Assembly: GCA_023053545.1 (NCBI GenBank)
Contig: JAKZAN010000101.1
Coordinates: 52,737 to 116,736 of the forward strand
DNA: 64,000 nt
Source of the DNA: Lepidurus packardi
Lineage: Eukaryota; Arthropoda; Branchiopoda; Notostraca; Triopsidae
Reading direction: 5' to 3'
Under the pieces are notes generated by a model. The model was not told the origin of the DNA and did no database searches. It saw only the letters and a list, made by a program, of their open reading frames with translations. How positions within the stretch are numbered: the stretch's first letter is position 1; each line of letters opens with the position of its first letter. Shown in pieces: positions 50,294 through 63,130 of this stretch. Made by a program: the position numbers and the translations under genes.

Positions 50294-51756
50294 TTCCGTA
50301 AGGAATTAATTCAGTCCGTAAGGAATTAATTCAGTCCGTAAGGAATTATTTCAGTGCGTAATTAATTAATTCATTCCTTACGGGATTAATTAAATCCATA
50401 AGGATTTAATTCAGTCCGTAAGGAATTAATTCAGTCCATAAGGAATTAATTCAGTCCGTAAGGAATAAGTTCAGTACGTAAGGAATTAATTCAGTCCGTA
50501 ATAAATTAATTAAGTCCGTAATGAATTAATTCAGTCCGTATGAAATTAATTCAGTCCGTAAGGAATTCATTCAGTCCGTAAGGATTTAATTCAGTCCGTA
50601 AGGAATTAATCCAGTCCGTAAGGAATAAGTTCATTACGTGAGGAATTATTTCAGTCCGTAATCGATTAATTAAGTCCGAAATGAATTAATTCAGTCCGTG
50701 TGAAATTAATTCAGTCCGTAAGGAATTAATTAAGGAATTAATTCAGTCCGTAAGGAATTAATTCAGCCCGTAAGGAATTAATTCAGTCCGTAAGGAATTA
50801 ATTCAGTCCGTAAGGAATTATTTCAGTCCGTAAGGAATAAATTCAGTCCGTAAGGAATTAATTCAGTCCGTAAGGATTTAATTCAGTCCGTAAGGTATTA
50901 ATTCAGTCCGTAAGGAATTAATTCAGTCCGTAAGGAATTAATTCAGTCCGTAAGGAATTAATTCAGTCCGTAAGGAATAAGTTCAGTACGTAACGATTTA
51001 ATTCAGTCCGTAAGGAATTAATTCAGTAAGAACGGAATTCAATAAACCCTAAAGAATTAATTCAGTCCGTAAGGAAATAATTCAGTCCGTAAGGAATTAA
51101 TTCAGTCCGTAAGGAATTATTTCAATCCGTAATTAATTCATTCATTCCTTACGGAATTAATTAAGTCCATAATGAATTAATTCAGTCCGTAAGGAATTAA
51201 TTCAGTCCGTAAGGAATTAATTAAATCCGTACGGAATTAATTCAGTCCGTAAGGAATTAATTAAGTACGTAAGGAATTAATTCAGTCCGTAAGGATTTAA
51301 TTCAGTCCGTAAGGTATTAATTCAGTCCGTAAGGAATTAATTAAATCCGTAAAGAATTAATTCCGTCCGTAAGGAATTAATTAGGTCCGTAAGGAATTAA
51401 TTCAGTCCGTAAGGAATTAATTCAGTCCGTAATGAATTAATTCAGTCCGTAAGGAATTAATTTAGTCCGTAAGGAATTAATTAAGTCCGTAAGGAATTAA
51501 TTAAGTCCGTAAGGAATTAATTAAGTCCGTAAGGAATTAGATAAGTCCGTAAGGATTTAATTCAGTCCGTAAGGTATTAATTCAATCCGTAAGGAATTAA
51601 TTCAGTCCGTAAGGAAATAATTCAGTACGTAAGGAAATAATTCAGTCCGTAAGTAATTAATTCAGTCCGTATGAAATTAATTCAGTCCGTAAGGAATTAA
51701 TTAATGAAATAATTCAGTCCGTAAGGAATTAATTCAGTCCGTATGAAATTAATTCA
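48831..51756 (+). repeat. Tandem duplication, 1,463 bp unit, two copies
   Basis: The block from about 48831 to 50293 is repeated from about 50294 to 51756: GTGCGTA at 48891/50354, GTCCGTGTGA at 49231/50694 and ATAAACCC at 49579/51042. The junction near 50281-50300 joins a TATGAAATTAATTC monomer directly to ATTCCG. Copy A (41205-44565) has only one copy of this unit. Confidence 0.85.
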
Positions 51757-54700
51757 GTCCGTAAGGAATTAATAAATGAAATAATTCAGTCCGTAAGGAA
51801 TTAATTCAGTCCGCAAGGAATTAATTCAGTCCGTAAGGAATAACTTCAGTTCGTAAGGAAATAATTCAGTCCGTAATGGATTAATTAAGTTCGTAATGAA
51901 TTAATTCAGTCCGCAAGGAATTAATAAAATCACTACGGAATTAATTCAGACCGTAAGGAATTAATTAAGTACGTAAGGAATTAATTAAGTCCGAAAGGAA
52001 TAAATTCAGTCCGTAAGGAATTAATTAAGTACGTAAGGAACTAATTCAGTCCGTAAGGAATTAATTCAGTCCGTAAGGAATTAATTCAGTCCGTAAGGAA
52101 TTAATTCAGTCCGTAAGGAATAAGTTCATTACGTAAGGAATTAATTCAGTCCGTAATCGACTAATTAAGTCCGGAATGAATTAATTCAGTCCGTATGAAA
52201 TTAATTCAGTCCGTAAGGAATTAATTAAGGAATTAATTTAGTCGGTAAGGAATTAATTCAGTCCGTAAGGAATTAATTCAGTCCGTAAGGAATTATTTCA
52301 GTCCGTACTTAATTAATTAATTCATTCCTTACGGAATTAATTAAGTCCATAAGGAATTAATTCAGTCCGTAAGGAATTAATTCAGTCCGTAAGGAACTAA
52401 TTAAGTCCGAAAGGAATTAATTCAGTCCGTAAGGAACTAATTCAGTCCGTAAGGAATTAATTCAGTCCGTAAGGATTTAATTCAGTCCGTAAGTTATTAA
52501 TTCAGTCCGTAATCGACTAATTAAGTCCGAAAAGAATTAATTCAGTCCGTATGAAATTAATTCAGTCCGTAAGGAATTAATTAATGAATTAATTCAGTCC
52601 GTAAGGAATTAATTCAGTCCGTAAGGAATTAATTCAGTCCGTAATAAATTAATTAAGTCCGTAATGAATTAATTCAGTCCGTATGAAATTAATTCAGTCC
52701 GTAAGGAATTAATTCAGTCCGTAAGGAATTATTTCAGTCCGTAAGGAACTAATTCAGTCCGTAAGGAATTATTTCAGTCCGTAATTAATAAATTCATTCC
52801 TTACGGAATTAATTAAGTCCATAAGGAATTAATTCATTCTGTAAGGATTTAATTAAGTCCGTAACGAATTAATTCAGTCCGTAAGGAATTAATTCAGTCC
52901 GAAAGGAATTAATTCAGTCCGTAAGGAATAAATTCAGTCCGTAAGGAATTAATTCAGTCCGTAAGGAATTATTTCAGTCCGTAATTAATTAATTCATTCC
53001 TTACTGAATTAATTAAGTCCATAAGGAATTAATTCAGTCTGTAAGGATTTAATTACGTCCGTAATGAATTAATTCAGTCCGAAATCGATTAATTTAGTCC
53101 GTAATGAATTAATTCAGTCCGTAAGGAATTAATTCAGTCCGAAGGAATTAATTCAATCCGTAAGGAATTAATTCAGTCCGTAAGGAATTAATTCAGTTCG
53201 TAAGGTATTAATTCAGTCCGTAAGGAATTAATTCAGTCCGTAAGGAATTAATTCAGTCCGTAAGGAATTAATTCAGTCCGTAAGGAATAAGTTCAGTACG
53301 TAAGGAATTAATTCAGTCCGTAATAAATTAATTAAGTCCGTAATGAATTAATTCAGTAAGAACCGAATTCAAAAAATCCTAAAGAATTAATTCAGTCCGT
53401 AAGGAAATAATTCAGTCCGTAAGGAATTAATTCAGTCCGTAAGGAATTATTTCAATCCGTAATTAATTCATTCATTCCTTACGGAATTAATTAAGTCCAT
53501 AATGAATTAATTCAGTCCGTAAGGAATTAATTCAGTCCGTAAGGAATTAATTAAATCCGTACGGAATTAATTCAGTCCGTAAGGAATTAATTAAGTACGT
53601 AAGGAATTAATTCAGTCCGTAAGGATTTAATTCAGTCCGTAAGGTATTAATTCAGTCCGTAAGGAATTAATTCAGTCCGTAATTAATTTATTCATTCCTT
53701 ACGGAATTAATTAAGTCCATAATGAATTAATTCAGTCCGTAAGGAATTAATTCAGTCCGTAAGGAATTAATTAAATCCATAAAGAATTAATTCCGTCCGT
53801 AAGGAATTAATTAGGTCCGTAAGGAATTAATTCAGTCCGTAAGGAATTAATTCAGTCCGTAATGAATTAATTCAGTCCGTAAGGAATTAATTTAGTCCGT
53901 AAGGAATTAATTAAGTCCGTAAGGAATTAATTAAGTCCGTAAGGAATTAATTAAGTCCGTAAGGAATTAGTTAAGTCCGTAAGGATTTAATTCAGTCCGT
54001 AAGGTATTAATTCAATCCGTAAGGAATTAATTCAGTCCGTAAGGAAATAATTCAGTACGTAAGGAAATAATTCAGTCCGTAAGTAATTAATTCAGTCCGT
54101 ATGAAATTAATTCAGTCCGTAAGGAATTAATTAATGAAATAATTCAGTCCGTAAGGAATTAATTCAGTCCGCAAGGAATTAATTCAGTCCGTAAGGAATA
54201 ACTTCAGTTCGTAAGGAAATAATTCAGTCCGTAATGGATTAATTAAGTCCGTAATGAATTAATTCAGTCCGCAAGGAATTAATAAAATCACTACGGAATT
54301 AATTCAGACCGTAAGGAATTAATTAAGTACGTAAGGAATTAATTAAGTCCGAAAGGAATAAATTCAGTCCGTAAGGAATTAATTAAGTACGTAAGGAACT
54401 AATTCAGTCCGTAAGGAATTAATTCAGTCCGTAAGGAATTAATTCAGTCCGTAAGGAAATAATTCAGTCCGTAAGGAATAAGTTCATTACGTAAGGAATT
54501 AATTCAGTCCGTAATCGACTAATTAAGTCCGAAATGAATTAATTCAGTCCGTATGAAATTAATTCAGTCCGTAAGGAATTAATTAAGGAATTAATTTAGT
54601 CGGTAAGGAATTAATTCAGTCCGTAAGGAATTAATTCAGTCCGTAAGGAATTATTTCAGTCCGTACTTAATTAATTAATTCATTCCTTACGGAATTAATT

Positions 54701-56722
54701 AAGTCCATAAGGAATTAATTCAGTCCGTAAGGAATTAATTCAGTCCGTAAGGAACTAATTAAGTCCGAAAGGAATTAATTCAGTCCGTAAGGAACTAATT
54801 CAGTCCGTAAGGAATTAATTCAGTCCGTAAGGATTTAATTCAGTCCGTAAGTTATTAATTCAGTCCGTAATCGACTAATTAAGTCCGAAATGAATTAATT
54901 CAGTCCGTATGAAATTAATTCAGTCCGTAAGGAATTAATTAATGAATTAATTCAGTCCGTAAGGAATTAATTCAGTCCGTAAGGAATTAATTCAGTCCGT
55001 AAGGTATTAATTCAGTCCGTAAGGAATTAATTCAGTCCGTAAGGAATTAATTCACTCCGTAAGGAATAAGTTCAGTACGTAAGGAAATAATTCAGTCCGT
55101 AATAAATTAATTCAGTCCGTAAGGAATTAATTCAGTCCGTAAGGAATTAATTCAGTCCGTAAGGTATTAATTCAGTCCGTAAGGAATTAATTCAGTCCGT
55201 AAGGAATTAATTCAGTCCGTAAGGAATAAGTTCAGTACGTAAGGAAATAATTCAGTCCGTAATAAATTAATTAAGTCCGTAATGAATTAATTCAGTCCGT
55301 ATGAAATTAATTCAGTCCGTAAGGAATTCATTCAGTCCGTAAGGAATTAATTCAGTGCGTAAGGAATTAATTCAATCCGTAAGGAATTAATTCAGTCCGT
55401 AAGGAATTATTTCAGTCCGTAATTAATAAATTCATTCCTTACGGAATTAATTAAGTCCATAAGGAATTAATTCATTCTGTAAGGATTTAATTAAGTCCGT
55501 AACGAATTAATTCAGTCCGTAAGGAATTAATTCAGTCCGTAAGGAATTAATTCAGTCCGTAAGGAATAAATTCAGTCCGTAAGGAATTAATTCAGTCCGT
55601 AAGGAATTATTTCAGTCCGTAATTAATTAATTCATTCCTTACTGAATTAATTAAGTCCATAAGGAATTAATTCAGTCTGTAAGGATTTAATTACGTCCGT
55701 AATGAATTAATTCAGTCCGAAATCGATTAATTTAGTCCGTAATGAATTAATTCAGTCCGTAAGGAATTAATTCAGTCCGAAGGAATTAATTCAATCCGTA
55801 AGGAATTAATTCAGTCCGTAAGGAATTAATTCAGTTCGTAAGGTATTAATTCAGTCCGTAAGGAATTAATTCAGTCCGTAAGGAATTAATTCAGTCCGTA
55901 AGGAATTATTTCAGTCCGTAAGGAATAAGTTCAGTACGTAAGGAATTAATTCAGTCCGTAATAAATTAATTAAGTCCGTAATGAATTAATTCAGTCCGTA
56001 TAAAATTAATTCAGTCCGTAAGGAATTAATTCAGTAAGAACGGAATTCAATAAATCCTAAAGAATTAATTCAGTCCGTAAGGAAATAATTCGGTCCGTAA
56101 GGAATTAATTCAGTCCGTAAGGAATTATTTCAATCCGTAATTAATTCATTCATTCCTTACGGAATTAATTAAGTCCATAATGAATTAATTCAGTCCGTAA
56201 GGAATTAATTCAGTCCGTAAGGAATTAATTAAATCCGTACGGAATTAATTCAGTCCGTAAGGAATTAATTAAGTACGTAAGGAATTAATTCAGTCCGAAA
56301 GGATTTAATTCAGTCCGTAAGGTATTAATTCAGTCCGTAAGGAATTAATTCAGTCCGTAAGCAATTAATTCAGTCCGTAAGGAATAACTTCAGTACGTAA
56401 GGAAATAATTCAGTCCGTAATTTATTAATTAAATCCGTAATGAATTAATTTAATCCGTAAGGAATTAATAAAATCCGTACGGAATTAATTCATTCCGTAA
56501 TAAATTAATTCAGTCCGTAAGGAATTAATTCAGTCCGTAAGGAATTATTTCAGTCCGTAATTAATTCATTCATTCCTTACGGAATTAATTAAATCCATAA
56601 TGAATTAATTCAGTCCGTAAGGAATTAGTTCAGTCCGTAAGGAATTAATTCAGTCCGTAAGGAATTAATTCAGTCCGTAATGAATTAATTCAGTCCGTAA
56701 GGAATTAATTTAGTCCGTAAGG

Positions 56723-58418
56723 AATTAATTAAGTCCGTAAGGAATTAATTAAGTCCGTAAGGAATTAATTAAGTCCGTAAGGAATTAGTTAAGTCCGTAA
56801 GGATTTAATTCAGTCCGTAAGGTATTAATTCAATCCGTAAGGAATTAATTCAGTCCGTAAGGAAATAATTCAGTACGTGAGGAAATAATTCAGTCCGTAA
56901 GTAATTAATTCAGTCCGTATGAAATTAATTCAGTCCGTAAGGAATTAATTAAGGAAATAATTCAGTCCGTAAGGAATTAATTCAGTCCGTAAGGAATAAC
57001 TTCAGTTCGTAAGGAAATAATTCAGTCCGTAATGGATTAATTAAGTCCGTAATGAATTAATTCAGTCCGCAAGGAATTAATAAAATCACTACGGAATTAA
57101 TTCAGACCGTAAGGAATTAATTAAGTACGTAAGGAATAAATTAAGTCCGAAAGGAATAAATTCAGTCCGTAAGGAATTAATTAATTACGTAAGGAACTAA
57201 TTCAGTCCGTAAGGAATTAATTCAGTCCGTAAGGAATTAATTCAGTCCGTAAGGAATTAATTCAGTCCGTAATCGACTAATTAATTCCGAAATGAATTAA
57301 TTCAGTCCGTATGAAATTAATTCAGTCAGTAAGGAATTATTTAAGGATTTAATTTAGTCGGTAAGGAATTAATTCAGTCCGTAAGGAATTAATTCAGTCC
57401 GTAAGGAATTATTTCAGTCCGTACTTAATTAATTAATTCATTCCTTACGGAATTAATTAAGCCCATAAGGAATTAATTCAGTCCGTAAGGAATTAATTCA
57501 GTACGTAAGGAACTAATTAAGTCCGAAAGGAATTAATTCAGTCCGTAAGGAACTAATTCAGTCCGTAAGGAATTAATTAAGTCCGTAAGGAATTAATTAA
57601 GTCCGTAAGGAATTAATTAAGTCCGTAAGGAATTAGTTAAGTCCGTAAGGATTTAATTCAGTCCGTAAGGTATTAATTCAATCCGTAAGGAATTAATTCA
57701 GTCCGTAAGGAAATAATTCAGTACGTGAGGAAATAATTCAGTCCGTAAGTAATTAATTCAGTCCGTATGAAATTAATTCAGTCCGTAAGGAATTAATTAA
57801 GGAAATAATTCAGTCCGTAAGGAATTAATTCAGTCCGTAAGGAATAACTTCAGTTCGTAAGGAAATAATTCAGTCCGTAATGGATTAATTAAGTCCGTAA
57901 TGAATTAATTCAGTCCGCAAGGAATTAATAAAATCACTACGGAATTAATTCAGACCGTAAGGAATTAATTAAGTACGTAAGGAATAAATTAAGTCCGAAA
58001 GGAATAAATTCAGTCCGTAAGGAATTAATTAATTACGTAAGGAACTAATTCAGTCCGTAAGGAATTAATTCAGTCCGTAAGGAATTAATTCAGTCCGTAA
58101 GGAATTAATTCAGTCCGTAATCGACTAATTAATTCCGAAATGAATTAATTCAGTCCGTATGAAATTAATTCAGTCAGTAAGGAATTATTTAAGGATTTAA
58201 TTTAGTCGGTAAGGAATTAATTCAGTCCGTAAGGAATTAATTCAGTCCGTAAGGAATTATTTCAGTCCGTACTTAATTAATTAATTCATTCCTTACGGAA
58301 TTAATTAAGCCCATAAGGAATTAATTCAGTCCGTAAGGAATTAATTCAGTACGTAAGGAACTAATTAAGTCCGAAAGGAATTAATTCAGTCCGTAAGGAA
58401 CTAATTCAGTCCGTAAGG
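56723..58418 (+). repeat. Tandem higher-order repeat, 848 bp unit, two copies
   Basis: Copies at 56723-57570 and 57571-58418. Landmarks at exactly 848 bp: GTACGTGAGG 56873/57721, GGAATTAGTT 56781/57629 and GTACTTAATT 57421/58269 (with the private AAGCCCATAAGG just after). A third relative covers about 62.9-63.8 kb (GTACTTAATT at 63550). Confidence 0.88.
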
Positions 58419-59050
58419 AATTAATTCAGTCCGTAAGGATTTAATTCAGTCCGTAAGGTATTAATTCAGTCCGTAATCGACTAATTAGGTCCGAAATGAA
58501 TTAATTCAGTCCGTATGAAATTAATTCAGTCCGTAAGGAATTAATTAATGAATTAATTCAGTCCGTAAGGAATTAATTAAGGAATTAATTCAGTCCGTAA
58601 GGAATTAATTCAGTCCGTAAGGTATTAATTCAGTCCGTAAGGAATTAATTCAGTCCGTAAGGAATTAATTCAGTCCGTAAGGAATAAGTTCAGTACGTAA
58701 GGAAATAATTCAGTCCGTAATAAATTAATTAAGTCCGTAATGAATTAATTCAGTCCGTATGAAATTAATTCAGTCCGTAAGGAATTCATTCAGTCCGTAA
58801 GGAATTAATTCAGTCCGTAAGGAATTAATTCAGTCCGTAAGGAATTATTTCAGTCCGTAATTAATTAATTCATTCCTTACGGAATTAATTAAGTCCATAA
58901 GGAATTAATTCAGTCTGTAAGGATTTAATTAAGTCCGTAAAGAATTAATTCAGTCCGAAATCGATTAATTAAGTCCGTAATGAATTAATTCAGTCCGTAA
59001 GGAATTAATTCAGTCCGTAAGGAATTAATTCAGTCCGTAAGGAATAAATT

Positions 59051-62000
59051 CAGTCCGTAAGGAATTAATTCAGTCCGTAAGGAATTATTTCAGTCCGTAA
59101 TTAATTAATTCATTCCTTACTGAATTAATTAAGTCCATAAGAAATTAATTCAGTCTGTAAGGATTTAATTACGTCCGTAATGAATTAATTCAGTCCGAAA
59201 TCGATTAATTAAGTCCGTAATGAATTAATTCAGTCCGTAAGGAATTAATTCAGTCCGAAGGAATTAATTCAATCCGTAAGGAATTAATTCAGTCTGTAAG
59301 GAATTAATTCAGTTCGTAAGGTATTAATTCAGTCCGTAAGGAATTAATTCAGTCCGTAAGGAATTAATTCAGTCCGTAAGGAATTAATTCAGTCCGTAAG
59401 GAATAAGTTCAGTACGTAAGGAATTAATTCAGTCCGTAATAAATTAATTAAGTCCGTAATGAATTAATTCAGTCCGTATAAAATTAATTCAGTCCGTAAG
59501 GAATTAATTCAGTAAGAAAGGAATTCAATCAATTCTAAAGAATTAATTCAGTCCGTAAGGAACTAATTCAGTCCGTAAGGAATTAATTCAGTCCGTAAGG
59601 AATTAATTCAGTCCGTAAGGAATTAATTAAGTCCGTAAGGAATTAATTCAGTCCGTAAGGAAGTATTTCAGTCCGTAATTAATTCATTCATTCCTTACGG
59701 AATTAATTAAGTCCATAATGAATTAATTCAGTCCGTAAGGAATTAATAAAATCGGTACGGAATTAATTCAGACCGTAATAGTCCGTAAGGAATTAATTCA
59801 GTCCGTAAGGAATTAATTCAGTCCGTAAGGAATTAATTCAGTCCGTATGAAATTAATTCAGTCCGTAAGGAATTCATTCAGTCCGTAAGGAATTAATTCA
59901 GTCCGTAAGGAATTAATTCAGTCCGTAAGGAATTATTTCAGTCCGTAATTAATTAATTCATTCCTTACGGAATTAATTAAGTCCATAAGGAATTTATTCA
60001 GTCTGTAAGGATTTAATTAAGTCCGTAAAGAATTAATTCAGTCCGAAATCGATTAATTAAGTCCGTAATGAATTAATTCAGTCCGTAAGGAATTAATTCA
60101 GTCCGTAAGGAATTAATTCAGTCCGTAAGGAATAAATTCAGTCCGTAAGGAATTAATTCAGTCCGTAAGGAATTATTTCAGTCCGTAATTAATTAATTCA
60201 TTCCTTACTGAATTAATTAAGTCCATAAGAAATTAATTCAGTCTGTAAGGATTTAATTACGTCCGTAATGAATTAATTCAGTCCGAAATCGATTAATTAA
60301 GTCCGTAATGAATTAATTCAGTCCGTAAGGTATTAATTCAGTCCGTAAGGAATTAATTCAGTCCGTAAGGATTTAATTCAGTCCGTAAGGTATTAATTCA
60401 GTCCGTAAGGAATTAATTCAGTCCGTAAGCAATTAATTCAGTCCGTAAGGAATAACTTCAGTACGTAAGGAAATAATTCAGTCCGTAATTTATTAATTAA
60501 ATCCGTAATGAATTAATTTAATCCGTAAGGAATTAATAAAATCCGTACGGAATTAATTCATTCCGTAATAAATTAATTCAGTCCGTAAGGAATTAATTCA
60601 GTCCGTAAGGAATTATTTCAGTCCGTAATTAATTCATTCATTCCTTACGGAATTAATTAAATCCATAATGAATTAATTCAGTCCGTAAGGAATTAATTCA
60701 GTCCGTAAGGAATTAATTCAGTCCGTAAGGAATTAATTAAATCCGTAAAGAATTAATTCCGTCCGTAAGGAATTAATTAGGTCCGTAAGGAATTAATTCA
60801 GTCCGTAAGGAATTAATTCAGTCCGTAATGAATTAATTCAGTCCGTAAGGAATTAATTTAGTCCGTAAGGAATTAATTAAGTCCGTAAGGATTTAATTCA
60901 GTCCGTAAGGTATTAATTCAATCCGTAAGGAATTAATTCAGTCCGTAAGGAAATAATTCAGTACGTGAGGAAATAATTCAGTCCGTAAGTAATTAATTCA
61001 GTCCGTATGAAATTAATTCAGTCCGTAAGGAATTAATTAAGGAAATAATTCAGTCCGTAAGGAATTAATTCAGTCCGTAAGGAATTATTTCAGTCCGTAA
61101 TTAATTAATTCATTCCTTACTGAATTAATTAAGTCCATAAGAAATTAATTCAGTCTGTAAGGATTTAATTACGTCCGTAATGAATTAATTCAGTCCGAAA
61201 TCGATTAATTAAGTCCGTAATGAATTAATTCAGTCCGTAAGGAATTAATTCAGTCCGAAGGAATTAATTCAATCCGTAAGGAATTAATTCAGTCCGTAAG
61301 GAATTAATTCAGTTCGTAAGGTATTAATTCAGTCCGTAAGGAATTAATTCAGTCCGTAAGGAATTAATTCAGTCCGTAAGGAATTAATTCAGTCCGTAAG
61401 GAATAAGTTCAGTACGTAAGGAATTAATTCAGTCCGTAATAAATTAATTAAGTCCGTAATGAATTAATTCAGTCCGTATAAAATTAATTCAGTCCGTAAG
61501 GAATTAATTCAGTAAGAAAGGAATTCAATCAATTCTAAAGAATTAATTCAGTCCGTAAGGAACTAATTCAGTCCGTAAGGAATTAATTCAGTCCGTAAGG
61601 AATTAATTCAGTCCGTAAGGAATTAATTAAGTCCGTAGGGAATTAATTCAGTCCGTAAGGAATTATTTCAGTCCGTAATTAATTCATTCATTCCTTACGG
61701 AATTAATTAAGTCCATAATGAATTAATTCAGTCCGTAAGGAATTAATAAAATCGGTACGGAATTAATTCAGACCGTAATAGTCCGTAAGGAATTAATTCA
61801 GTCCGTAAGGAATTAATTCAGTCCGTAAGGAATTAATTCAGTCCGTATGAAATTAATTCAGTCCGTAAGGAATTCATTCAGTCCGTAAGGAATTAATTCA
61901 GTCCGTAAGGAATTAATTCAGTCCGTAAGGAATTATTTCAGTCCGTAATTAATTAATTCATTCCTTACGGAATTAATTAAGTCCATAAGGAATTTATTCA

Positions 62001-63130
62001 GTCTGTAAGGATTTAATTAAGTCCGTAAAGAATTAATTCAGTCCGAAATCGATTAATTAAGTCCGTAATGAATTAATTCAGTCCGTAAGGAATTAATTCA
62101 GTCCGTAAGGAATTAATTCACGTCCGTAAGGAATAAATTCAGTCCGTAAGGAATTAATTCAGTCCGTAAGGAATTATTTCAGTCCTTAATTAATTAATTC
62201 ATTCCTTACTGAATTAATTAACTCCATAAGAAATTAATTCAGTCTGTAAGGATTTAATTACGTCCGTAATGAATTAATTCAGTCCGAAATCGATTAATTA
62301 AGTCCGTAATGAATTAATTCAGTCCGTAAGGTATTAATTCAGTCCGTAAGGAATTAATTCAGTCCGTAAGGATTTAATTCAGTCCGTAAGGTATTAATTC
62401 AGTCCGTAAGGAATTAATTCAGTCCGTAAGCAATTAATTCAGTCCGTAAGGAATAACTTCAGTACGTAAGGAAATAATTCAGTCCGTAATTTATTAATTA
62501 AATCCGTAATGAATTAATTTAATCCGTAAGGAATTAATAAAATCCGTACGGAATTAATTCATTCCGTAATAAATTAATTCAGTCCGTAAGGAATTAATTC
62601 AGTCCGTAAGGAATTATTTCAGTCCGTAATTAATTCATTCATTCCTTACGGAATTAATTAAATCCATAATGAATTAATTCAGTCCGTAAGGAATTAATTC
62701 AGTCCGTAAGGAATTAATTCAGTCCGTAAGGAATTAATTAAATCCGTAAAGAATTAATTCCGTCCGTAAGGAATTAATTAGGTCCGTAAGGAATTGATTC
62801 AGTCCGTAAGGAATTAATTCAGTCCGTAATGAATTAATTCAGTCCGTAAGGAATTAATTTAGTCCGTAAGGAATTAATTAAGTCCGTAAGGAATTAATTA
62901 AGTCCGTAAGGAATTAACTAAGTCCGTAAGGAATTAGTTAAGTCCGTAAGGATTTAATTCAGTCCGTAAGGTATTAATTCAATCCGTAAGGAATTAATTC
63001 AGTCCGTAAGGAAATAATTCAGTACGTGAGGAAATAATTCAGTCCGTAAGTAATTAATTCAGTCCGTATGAAATTAATTCAGTCCGTAAGGAATTAATTA
63101 AGGAAATAATTCAGTCCGTAAGGAATTAGT
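59051..63130 (+). repeat. Tandem higher-order repeat, 2,000 bp unit, two copies
   Basis: Copies at about 59051-61050 and 61051-63130. The odd GACCGTAATAGTCCG monomer, which lacks 11 internal bases, is at 59771 and 61771 (offset 2,000). The offset becomes 2,001 after an extra C at 62121 (GTCCGTAAGC 60421/62422) and 2,061 after three extra monomers near 62880-62940 (GTACGTGAG 60961/63022). Confidence 0.88.
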
